Positions 1 through 5,180 of a DNA stretch of 5,459 bases are shown here, one piece after another. The translations under genes and the position numbers were made by a program. Numbering within the stretch: position 1 is the first letter of the stretch; each line of letters starts with the position of its first letter. The stretch is from positions 1-5,459 of the forward strand of contig RFXE01000127.1 in the NCBI GenBank assembly GCA_009921785.1, read 5' to 3'. The notes beneath the pieces were generated by a model that did no database searches, had not been told where the DNA came from, and was given only the letters and a program-made list of their open reading frames with translations. The DNA is from Alphaproteobacteria bacterium (GTDB lineage: Bacteria; Pseudomonadota; Alphaproteobacteria; Rhizobiales; Beijerinckiaceae).

Positions 1-1
1 G

Positions 2-823
2 CGCGCGGTGCTCATTCTCGTGACGATGAGTTTTCTACTGTTACCGCTTTTGCCGGATCGCACGATTGATCCATGGGACACGCTCAATCCCGCGCGTATT
101 TGGGAACTTGCTATATTTGTCTGCGCGATTTCATTCATCGGCTATATCGGTATTCGTCTCTTTGGTGAAAGACGCGGCGTAATGATTGCAGCGCTCGCGG
201 GGGGGCTTGTCTCCTCAACTGCTGCGACATTGAATTTCGCGCGCCTATCCAAACATAATGAAAGCGATCGTCCGGTTATGATCGGCGCGATTGCGCTTGC
301 AGGCGCGATTATGTGTTTGCGGATTCTATTTATCGTCGGCGTGTTTAATCATGCGCTGCTGATCACGCTTTTACCGATGATGTTTTCTGCTGCCGTGATT
401 CAGGCCGTCATTGGCACCGTGCTTGTGTCTACCGGCACAAAACGTCCACATGATGAATTGATTTGGAAAAATCCCTTCGATGTCGGCTCGGCTTTGCGCT
501 TTGCCCTTTTCATTGGTGTGATCCTCATGCTCTCAACATTGGCAGCGCGCAACTTTGGCTCAGAAGCGCTCTTCAGTGTGTCGGCTATCGCTGGTATTGC
601 CGATGTCGATGCGATTACGCTGTCGCTCTCGCGCATGGCGGAACCTTCTGCTGATTTGGGTATCGTCGCCGACGGCATTCTGATCGCCGCCTTGACCAAT
701 ACGATAGCCAAAGCGGTGCTCGCGGGTTTTGCTGGCGGTAACGCCACCGGATGGCGCGTCGGTGCGATCAATCTCGCGGCGATCCTGACAAGCGCTGCAA
801 CCTATGTGTTGATGGGCGCTTAA
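2..823 (+). CDS. DUF4010 / MgtC-SapB-related membrane protein, 5' end outside window
   Basis: The frame is open from the first bases, and a GTG at position 8 lies inside hydrophobic membrane sequence, so the true start is upstream. About 273 residues are present; full-length members of the family, which carry an N-terminal MgtC-like part, are from memory about 400 residues. Family-like stretches are GERRGVMIAALAGGLVSSTA near residues 55-75 of the visible part, NPFDVGSALRFAL near 157-170, and the very typical GIADVDAITLSLSRMA near 195-210, followed by a late NTIAKAVLAG stretch. Six to eight hydrophobic segments are visible, so this is an inner-membrane protein. MgtC relatives are linked to magnesium limitation and virulence in other bacteria, but DUF4010 proteins have no established substrate and I assign none. 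The gene ends with TAA at 821-823. No strong terminator follows. The family call is good; the biochemical role is unknown. Confidence 0.85.
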   Translation, partial: RAVLILVTMSFLLLPLLPDRTIDPWDTLNPARIWELAIFVCAISFIGYIGIRLFGERRGVMIAALAGGLVSSTAATLNFARLSKHNESDRPVMIGAIALAGAIMCLRILFIVGVFNHALLITLLPMMFSAAVIQAVIGTVLVSTGTKRPHDELIWKNPFDVGSALRFALFIGVILMLSTLAARNFGSEALFSVSAIAGIADVDAITLSLSRMAEPSADLGIVADGILIAALTNTIAKAVLAGFAGGNATGWRVGAINLAAILTSAATYVLMGA

Positions 824-973
824 TTAAGCAAGGTGGGCTGCGGATTGAGCTGTTCGATCTTGCATTCGCGCAAGCTGTAGCTGGATAAGGCGCAATTTGA
901 TTATCAGAGCAACCGCGTTAGAGACGCTTCGACTCTCCCGCCCTTGGGTCTGCCATCTTTAGAGGAGTTTTTT
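824..973. other. Intergenic spacer between DUF4010 gene and doxX
   Basis: This 150-bp spacer has no supportable ORF. It holds a small hairpin (CTTGC at 859-863 with GCAAG at 870-874, loop 6) with no T-tract after it, so it is a poor intrinsic terminator. A 12-base word GGATAAGGCGCA at 883-894 recurs at 1413-1424 inside the palindrome downstream of doxX. I could not find a convincing -35/-10 pair for doxX: TTGATT at 897-902 has no good -10 at the right distance. Confidence 0.5.
962..967 (+). promoter_or_regulatory. Ribosome binding site of doxX (decides the start)
   Basis: GAGGAG followed by six T residues precedes ATG at 974. This spacing picks the ATG at 974 over the TTG at 944 that would give a ten-residue longer protein. 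Confidence 0.8.
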
Positions 974-1360
974 ATGACTGGCACTTTATCAAATATCGCG
1001 TCGCTTGCGTCCCGCCTTTTGCTAGCTTTAATTTTTATCGTCGCCGGCTGGGGCAAATTGCAGGATCCCGCAGGAACCGCTGGCTATATGGGCACGGTCG
1101 GATTGCCCGCATTTCTTGTCTGGCCCACCATTCTTCTTGAATTGGGCGGCGGCATTTTGATTCTGATCGGCTTCCAGACGCGCATCGTTGCGTTACTGCT
1201 CGCAGGCTTCTGCGTGCTCTCCGGCGCGTTATTTCACAATAATTTCGCCGACCAGATGCAGGCCATCAATTTCCTGAAGAACCTCGCCATTGCCGGCGGC
1301 TTCCTCTCGCTCGTCGTGAACGGCGCAGGCGGCTGGTCGCTTGATGGACGTTCTAAGTAA
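974..1360 (+). CDS. DoxX family membrane protein
   Basis: A 128-residue integral membrane protein with four predicted hydrophobic segments (about 10-28, 44-66, 70-88 and 102-120), the normal size and topology for the DoxX family. Family features visible are the R14...AGWGKL block ending at residue 29, glutamate E56 in the second segment, the GFQTR turn (66-70), H88 before a short polar loop, and NFLKNLAIAGGF at 99-110. DoxX proteins are small inner-membrane proteins. Some members are linked to thiosulfate-quinone oxidation or to redox/thiol stress complexes, but most are uncharacterised and this one has no partner beside it to indicate a role. The ATG is set by GAGGAG six bases upstream. It appears monocistronic: a 150-bp gap lies before it and the next gene is convergent. 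The family assignment is firm; the function is not. Confidence 0.9.
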   Translation: MTGTLSNIASLASRLLLALIFIVAGWGKLQDPAGTAGYMGTVGLPAFLVWPTILLELGGGILILIGFQTRIVALLLAGFCVLSGALFHNNFADQMQAINFLKNLAIAGGFLSLVVNGAGGWSLDGRSK

Positions 1361-1369
1361 AAGAAGCCG

Positions 1370-1489
1370 CCGTCATTGCGAGCGAACGCGAAGCAATCCA
1401 GTTGGAGATGTAGGATAAGGCGCAGTTGAGACGTTGCGCTTTAACAATAATCATCAGCTGGATTGCTTCGCTCCCGCTCGCAATGACGG
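1370..1489. repeat. Long imperfect palindrome (REP/MITE-like element) between convergent genes
   Basis: The left arm at 1370-1401 and the right arm at 1458-1489 are reverse complements over 32 bases with three mismatches, all clustered in the middle of the arm (positions 16-18). The 56-base centre (1402-1457) contains a smaller inverted repeat, GCGCA at 1420-1424 with TGCGC at 1435-1439. The arms contain CGTCATTGCGAGCG and GAAGCAATCCAG, words I recognise as part of a widespread family of dispersed intergenic palindromes in Proteobacteria. There is no ORF inside. It begins 9 bases after the doxX stop and ends 7 bases before the ettA stop. A transcript from either side could fold into a strong stem. 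Read in the ettA direction it is followed by a T-rich stretch (about 1355-1366), so it may also end ettA transcription. Its mobility is inferred, not seen. Confidence 0.85.
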
Positions 1490-1496
1490 AAAGAGT

Positions 1497-3155
1497 TTAA
1501 CGCGTCAGCTTCTTATATTTAATGCGCTTCGGAATTGTTGAATCAATTCCGAGGCGTCTCTTTTTGTCTTCTTCATAATCGGCAAAATTGCCTTCGAACC
1601 ATTCAACATGGCTGTCGCCTTCAAAGGCGAGCATATGGGTCGCGATACGATCGAGGAAGAAGCGATCATGCGAGATGATCACGGCGCAACCGGCGAAATC
1701 TTCTAACGCTTCTTCCAAAGCGCGAAGCGTTTCGACGTCGAGATCATTGGTCGGTTCGTCGAGCAGCAACACATTCGCACCGCTCTTTAGCATTTTTGCA
1801 AGATGCACGCGATTGCGTTCACCACCCGAGAGCATGCCAACTTTCTTCTGCTGATCGCCGCCCTTGAAATTGAAGGTCGAGCAATAGCCGCGGGAATTGA
1901 TTTCTCGTTTGCCGAGATAGATGATTTCATTGCCGCCAGAAATTTCTTCCCAGACGGTTTTGTTGGCATCCAAGGCATCGCGTGACTGATCGACATAACC
2001 AAGCTGCACCGATTCTCCGATGGTGATCGTGCCATTGTCTGGCTTTTCTTGGCCCGTAATCATGCGGAAGAGTGTTGTCTTACCCGCACCGTTCGGACCG
2101 ATCACACCAACAATGCCACCGGGCGGCAATTTGAAAGTGAGATTGTCGATCAACAGCTTGTCGCCATAGCCTTTCGACAGACCGTCGAAATCGATGACAT
2201 TGTTACCCAAGCGTTCGGCGACCGGAATAATGATCTGCGCCACAGACGGGCCCGATGCACGATCATTCTGCTTCTGCACGAGATCATCATAGCGCTGAAT
2301 ACGCGCTTTTGATTTCGCCTGACGTGCCTTCGGGCTTTGCGAAATCCATTCCTGTTCGCGTTCAAGTGCTTTTTGTTGCGACTCGGATTCACGACCTTCT
2401 TGAATAAGGCGCTTCTGCTTCTGCGCAAGCCAGCTTGTATAATTGCCTTCGTAAGGAATACCGCGACCGCGATCGAGTTCCAAAATCCAGCCCGTCACAT
2501 TGTCGAGGAAGTAACGGTCATGGGTGACGATCAAAATCGCACCCGGATAGGTGCGCAAATGACCTTCAAGCCATGACACAGTTTCCGCGTCGAGATGGTT
2601 GGTCGGTTCGTCAAGAAGCAAGAGTTCAGGCTGCGCGAGCAAAAGTTGGCACAAGGCTACGCGGCGACGTTCACCGCCGGAGAGCTTTGTCACATCCGCA
2701 TCATCGGGTGGGCAACGCAAAGCATCCATCGCCTGATCAACTTTTGAATCGAGATCCCAAAGCCCCTTGGCTTCAATCTCGTCTTGCAACTTCATCATCT
2801 CGTCCGCTGTCTCGTCCGAGTAATTCATCGCAAGTTCGTTGTAGCGATCGAGTACAGCTTTTTGAGCGGCAACACCGAGCATCACATTGCCACGCACATC
2901 AAGCGCGTCATCAAGCGGCGGTTCCTGCGCGAGATAGCCCACGCGCGCGCCATCCGCGACCCAGCCTTCGCCGACAAATTCCTTGTCGATACCGGCCATG
3001 ATTTTGAGCAAAGTCGATTTACCCGAGCCGTTGACGCCGAGCACACCGATTTTCGCATCCGGATAGAAGGACAAATGGATATTGTCCAAAACCTTCTTGC
3101 CGCCGGGCCAGGTCTTCGTAAGTCCCTGCATATGATAGATAAACTGCCGCGCCAT
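1497..3155 (-). CDS. ettA: ABC-F ATPase, energy-dependent translational throttle protein EttA
   Basis: A complete 552-residue soluble protein, close to the usual EttA length of about 555. It has two ATP-binding domains and no membrane segments. Domain 1: Walker A GVNGSGKS 40-47, Q-loop Q77, signature LSGGE 158-162, Walker B LLLLDE ending at E183, H-loop H212. Domain 2: Walker A GPNGAGKT 353-360, Q-loop Q390, signature LSGGE 442-446, Walker B ending at E467, H-loop H496. An arm-like insertion lies at about 95-140, and a charged linker of about 245-320 corresponds to the P-site tRNA-interacting motif. The C-terminus KRIKYKKLTR fits the family. EttA is known to bind the ribosomal E site and gate entry into elongation according to ATP/ADP level. 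All catalytic residues are intact. ATG at 3155-3153 has a GGAG (complement at 3167-3170) 11 bases upstream, slightly far. It diverges from the MFS gene and converges on doxX. Confidence 0.96.
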   Translation of the reverse strand: MARQFIYHMQGLTKTWPGGKKVLDNIHLSFYPDAKIGVLGVNGSGKSTLLKIMAGIDKEFVGEGWVADGARVGYLAQEPPLDDALDVRGNVMLGVAAQKAVLDRYNELAMNYSDETADEMMKLQDEIEAKGLWDLDSKVDQAMDALRCPPDDADVTKLSGGERRRVALCQLLLAQPELLLLDEPTNHLDAETVSWLEGHLRTYPGAILIVTHDRYFLDNVTGWILELDRGRGIPYEGNYTSWLAQKQKRLIQEGRESESQQKALEREQEWISQSPKARQAKSKARIQRYDDLVQKQNDRASGPSVAQIIIPVAERLGNNVIDFDGLSKGYGDKLLIDNLTFKLPPGGIVGVIGPNGAGKTTLFRMITGQEKPDNGTITIGESVQLGYVDQSRDALDANKTVWEEISGGNEIIYLGKREINSRGYCSTFNFKGGDQQKKVGMLSGGERNRVHLAKMLKSGANVLLLDEPTNDLDVETLRALEEALEDFAGCAVIISHDRFFLDRIATHMLAFEGDSHVEWFEGNFADYEEDKKRRLGIDSTIPKRIKYKKLTR

Positions 3156-3195
3156 AACGCCGAACGCTCCACTTCAAGGGGGAAATCGATTTGGC

Positions 3196-3213
3196 CCGTA
3201 TGTAACGATACGG
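3196..3213. repeat. Small inverted repeat in the ettA/MFS divergent spacer
   Basis: CCGTAT at 3196-3201 and ATACGG at 3208-3213 are perfect reverse complements around a 6-base centre. It overlaps the possible -10 box of ettA, which is where a repressor operator or a start-site hairpin could act. The repeat is directly visible; a regulatory role is inference. Confidence 0.5.
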
Positions 3214-3227
3214 TCCCCCGGGGGCAA
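3199..3227 (-). promoter_or_regulatory. Possible ettA promoter (sigma-70-like)
   Basis: Read on the minus strand, TTGCCC (complement of 3222-3227) is separated by 17 bases from TACATA (complement of 3199-3204). The -35 matches four of six consensus bases and the -10 three of six. A start near 3192 would give a leader of about 37 bases containing the GGAG at 3170-3167. The position fits, but the boxes are weak. Confidence 0.3.
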
Positions 3228-3248
3228 GGATTCTCTCCCCTTGGGGAC
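3213..3248. repeat. Overlapping GC-rich palindromes upstream of the MFS gene
   Basis: CCCCCGGGGG at 3215-3224 is a perfect 10-base palindrome, and CCCCTTGGGG at 3237-3246 is a second symmetric unit. In addition GTCCCC at 3213-3218 can pair with GGGGAC at 3243-3248, and CAAGG at 3225-3229 with CCTTG at 3239-3243, so alternative folds are possible. They lie 45-80 bases before the MFS start, either in its promoter region or in its leader. No known riboswitch is recognised. Confidence 0.45.
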
Positions 3249-3283
3249 AGAAAACCGAGTTTTCCGCATCTTCAATCCATGGC

Positions 3284-3290
3284 AGGAGGA
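3284..3290 (+). promoter_or_regulatory. Strong Shine-Dalgarno of the MFS gene (decides the start)
   Basis: AGGAGGA lies directly before TTT-ATG at 3294. An in-frame ATG at 3279 would place this perfect anti-16S match inside the coding region, and the frame stays open far upstream only because it runs antisense through ettA. The start at 3294 is therefore preferred. Confidence 0.85.
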
Positions 3291-3293
3291 TTT

Positions 3294-4469
3294 ATGACCC
3301 GTCGATCCCCCCTCCCCGCAGCCATTTGGGCGCTTGGCTTCACGAGCCTCTTTATGGATGTCTCCTCCGAGATGATCCATGCGCTATTGCCGCTCTACAT
3401 CACCGGCACACTTGGCGCAGGTGTGTTTGCTGTGGGTTTGATTGAAGGCATAGCGGAAGCAACCGCACTGATCGTCAAACTCTTTTCAGGTGTCATTTCA
3501 GACATCACCGGCAAACGGAAAACACTGGCACTGCTCGGTTACGGACTTGCGGCATTAACAAAGCCGCTCTTTCCGCTTGCGTCTTCGCTGAACGTCATCA
3601 TTGCCGCGCGCTTCATTGATCGTATTGGCAAAGGCATACGCGGCGCGCCCCGCGATGCGCTGGTTGCCGATCTTGCGCCCATTGATCGTCGAGGTGAAGC
3701 GTTCGGGTTACGCCAGTCACTCGATTCAATTGGTGCTTTTCTGGGCCCTCTCATCGCAATGGGGCTCATGCTTGCTGCCTCGAATGATTTCACTCTGGTT
3801 TTTTGGATTGCCTGTATTCCGGCCTGTCTTTCAGTGGCGACATTATTTGTGTTCGTGCCCGAAGCGAACACAGCCAAAAGTACAGCAAAAGGATTTCCGC
3901 TCTCGCGTGCGGCTCTTGGCATGATGCCAAAGACGTTTTGGATAGCGTTAGGCGTGAGCGCGATTTTATCTTTTGCGCGCGTGTCCGATGCGTTTTTGAT
4001 TTTGCGCGCGTCTGATTTAGGTCTTCCACTCGCATTCGCGCCTTTTGTTCTGATCGCGATGAATATTGTCTATTCGGTTTTAGCTTGGCCCGCAGGCGCG
4101 CTGGCCGATAGCCTTTCGCGCCGGATGGTGTTGGCCATTGGAATCATCGCGCTCACGGGAGCGGCGTTGAGTCTTTCGCTTGCGTCATCGCTTTGGGGCG
4201 TTGCCCTCGGCATTGCGCTATGGGGTGTTCATCTCGCGCTTACACAAGGTTTGCTCGCGACGTTAATTGCCGATGCCGCGCCCACCGATTTGCGCGGCAC
4301 CGCTTTCGGCCTGTTCAATCTCGCAAGCGGCGTAGCGATGCTCTTCGGCAATGCGTTGACCGGATGGCTATGGGACGCGAAAGGCGCGGACAGCGCCTTT
4401 CTGCTTTCAGCCATAGCGGCATCGACCATCTTGCTGGCGCTGCCTCTGTTAAAAGCTGAGCGCCGTTAA
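3294..4469 (+). CDS. Major facilitator superfamily (MFS) transporter
   Basis: A 391-residue inner-membrane protein with about twelve hydrophobic segments in two halves separated by a polar linker around residues 190-205. The first half has FTSLFMDVSSEMIHALLPLYI at 16-36 in the first helix, the MFS loop 2-3 motif as GVISDITGKRK (66-76), and DRIGKGIRGAPRDAL (109-123) followed by RGEAFGLRQSLDSIGAFLGP (133-152). The second half repeats the loop motif as GALADSLSRR (268-277) and has RGTAFGLFNLASG near 334-346. The MD-SSEM and DR-GKG-R-APRDAL pattern marks a prokaryotic MFS subgroup that I recognise only as uncharacterised, possibly related to the MJ1317-like group. Substrate and direction cannot be read from sequence; export of a small molecule is a guess. 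It is divergent from ettA and followed by a tRNA gene on the same strand, so it probably stands alone. The start is fixed by AGGAGGA at 3284-3290. Residue counts use that start. Confidence 0.9.
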   Translation: MTRRSPLPAAIWALGFTSLFMDVSSEMIHALLPLYITGTLGAGVFAVGLIEGIAEATALIVKLFSGVISDITGKRKTLALLGYGLAALTKPLFPLASSLNVIIAARFIDRIGKGIRGAPRDALVADLAPIDRRGEAFGLRQSLDSIGAFLGPLIAMGLMLAASNDFTLVFWIACIPACLSVATLFVFVPEANTAKSTAKGFPLSRAALGMMPKTFWIALGVSAILSFARVSDAFLILRASDLGLPLAFAPFVLIAMNIVYSVLAWPAGALADSLSRRMVLAIGIIALTGAALSLSLASSLWGVALGIALWGVHLALTQGLLATLIADAAPTDLRGTAFGLFNLASGVAMLFGNALTGWLWDAKGADSAFLLSAIAASTILLALPLLKAERR

Positions 4470-4491
4470 AGGACGCCTTGACCGTGCCCGA

Positions 4492-4520
4492 TTGCGGCGG
4501 AGGCCGAGTCCCGCTATCAC
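4492..4520 (+). promoter_or_regulatory. Possible promoter of the tRNA gene
   Basis: TTGCGG at 4492-4497 and TATCAC at 4515-4520 are separated by 17 bases, in the 87-base spacer between the MFS stop and the tRNA. A start near 4527 would give a 5' leader of about 30 bases. An alternative -35, TTGACC at 4478-4483, has no -10 at the proper distance. Weak boxes, so tentative. Confidence 0.3.
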
Positions 4521-4539
4521 GACAAAATCCGCATTCGGG

Positions 4540-4556
4540 GCCGCGCGCCCCGCGGC
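4540..4556 (+). other. Perfect leader hairpin abutting the tRNA 5' end
   Basis: GCCGCG (4540-4545) and CGCGGC (4551-4556) form a 6-bp all-GC stem with a 5-base loop. The last base of the stem is the base just before mature tRNA position 1, so the hairpin sits exactly at the expected RNase P cleavage point. Its effect on processing is unknown. Confidence 0.5.
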
Positions 4557-4632
4557 GGGCCTGTAGCTCAATGGTTAGAGCCGGCCGCTCATAACGGTCT
4601 GGTTGCAGGTTCGAGTCCTGCCGGGCCCACCA
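4557..4632 (+). tRNA. tRNA with anticodon CAU, probably tRNA-Ile2 (AUA-decoding)
   Basis: A complete 76-nt cloverleaf. Acceptor GGGCCTG (4557-4563) pairs with CGGGCCC (4622-4628) with one G-U pair; the D stem is GCTC/GAGC with an 8-base loop; anticodon stem GGCCG/CGGTC has loop CTCATAA; the variable loop is 5 bases; T stem GCAGG/CCTGC has loop TTCGAGT; discriminator A and an encoded CCA (4630-4632) follow. Anticodon CAU could mean initiator Met, elongator Met or Ile2. G1-C72 is paired and the anticodon stem lacks the GGG/CCC run, which excludes the initiator. C4-G69 and C5-G68, with C32-U33-C34-A35-U36-A37-A38 in the loop, match the features known in E. coli to be used by TilS, which converts C34 to lysidine so that the tRNA reads AUA as isoleucine. 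The sequence also resembles E. coli ileX as I remember it. Automatic annotation often calls such genes tRNA-Met. Confidence 0.93.
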
Positions 4633-4670
4633 AATAAATCAATAACTTAAGATCCCCACGCCTTTCGCCC

Positions 4671-4699
4671 TTGGCATCCACCCGCGTTTCGGGAACGAT
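4671..4699 (+). promoter_or_regulatory. Possible promoter of the ridA-like/cupin unit
   Basis: TTGGCA at 4671-4676 (five of six consensus bases) is separated by 17 bases from AACGAT at 4694-4699 (three of six). The start would fall near 4706, immediately before the Shine-Dalgarno, leaving a leader of only about 17 bases. Read-through from the tRNA transcript is the alternative, since no clear terminator follows the tRNA. Confidence 0.25.
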
Positions 4700-4708
4700 G
4701 GCGCTTGG

Positions 4709-4714
4709 GGAGGA
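4709..4714 (+). promoter_or_regulatory. Ribosome binding site of the RidA-family gene (decides the start)
   Basis: GGAGGA ends 8 bases before ATG at 4723. An in-frame TTG at 4705 would overlap this site and is disfavoured. Confidence 0.75.
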
Positions 4715-4722
4715 TCCGAGTC

Positions 4723-5178
4723 ATGACACCGGAACAACGCATCGAGAAACTCGGGCTCACTTTGCCGCAAGCCGCCGGCGCGGTCGCGAATTATGTGCCT
4801 TGGGCGATCAGCGGCAACGTCGTGATGACATCCGGCAATCTGCCCTGGCGCGATGGGAAGCTTATCTATACGGGACGCATCGGGCGCGAGTTGAGTGGCG
4901 ACGAGGGCTATCTCTCTTGCCAACTCTCCTGCTTAAACGCGATTGCGCAAATCCGTGAAGCGGTCGGTGAGCTTTCAAAGGTCAAACGCATTGTGCGTCT
5001 TGAGGGAACAATGTGGGTTGATGAGTCTTATAAAGACCATCCGAAATGTTTGAATGGCGCGTCTGATCTCATCAATGAGGTCTTTCAAGATAAAGGCCGG
5101 CATACGCGTATGATCTACACCAATCCGGTGATGCCGCTTGATTGCACATCGCTTGTTGTCCTCTATGCGGAAATCTGA
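4723..5178 (+). CDS. RidA/YjgF/UK114 family protein
   Basis: A 151-residue soluble protein without signal peptide. It opens with IEKLGLTLPQAAGAVANYVPW (7-27), which is typical of the longer RidA subgroup of about 150 residues rather than the 128-residue archetype. Then come the strand VVMTSGNLPWRDGKLIYTGRIG, the long helix CLNAIAQIREAVGEL (70-84), VKRIVRLEGTMWVDESYKDHPKCLNGASDLINEVF (87-121) and GRHTRM (125-130). Archetypal RidA hydrolyses reactive enamine/imine intermediates from PLP enzymes, using an arginine (R105 in E. coli) to bind the substrate carboxylate; R129 here aligns with it. The last strand, where relatives have an LP...(V/I)E(V/I)E pattern including E120 of E. coli, reads MPLDCTSLVVLYAEI and lacks that glutamate. 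Activity may therefore be altered or absent. A cupin gene follows after two bases, indicating an operon. ATG at 4723 is chosen for its Shine-Dalgarno. Confidence 0.9.
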   Translation: MTPEQRIEKLGLTLPQAAGAVANYVPWAISGNVVMTSGNLPWRDGKLIYTGRIGRELSGDEGYLSCQLSCLNAIAQIREAVGELSKVKRIVRLEGTMWVDESYKDHPKCLNGASDLINEVFQDKGRHTRMIYTNPVMPLDCTSLVVLYAEI

Positions 5179-5180
5179 TC

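Noticed and set aside
400..771. A 123-codon minus-strand frame inside the DUF4010 gene.
   Set aside because: It is antisense to a well-conserved domain, with shadow-like composition and no recognisable motif.
859..874. A terminator after the DUF4010 gene.
   Set aside because: The stem is only 5 bp, lies 36 bases after the stop and has no T-tract.
1588..3001. Several 60-140 codon open frames on the plus strand opposite ettA, and minus-strand frames within ettA.
   Set aside because: Low-complexity, Arg/Ser/Ala-rich translations with no family resemblance. They are codon-bias shadows of ettA.
2784..3293. The MFS reading frame stays open for about 170 codons upstream, which would give a 561-residue protein.
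   Set aside because: This stretch is antisense to the strongly conserved first ABC domain of ettA, its translation has no MFS or membrane character, and a perfect Shine-Dalgarno precedes ATG at 3294.
4557..4632. Calling the tRNA an initiator or elongator tRNA-Met from its CAU anticodon.
   Set aside because: The 1-72 pair is intact and the initiator GGG/CCC stem is absent; C4-G69 and C5-G68 fit Ile2 better than elongator Met.
4600..4722. The tRNA 3' end as an integrated-element attachment site.
   Set aside because: No repeat of the tRNA 3' segment, integrase or element-like gene is visible in the window; the neighbours look like chromosomal genes.
5085..5178. A frameshift near the end of the RidA-family gene as the cause of its odd C-terminus.
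   Set aside because: The other frames do not restore the LP...VEVE-type ending, the protein ends at a normal family length with YAEI, and the next gene starts two bases later.
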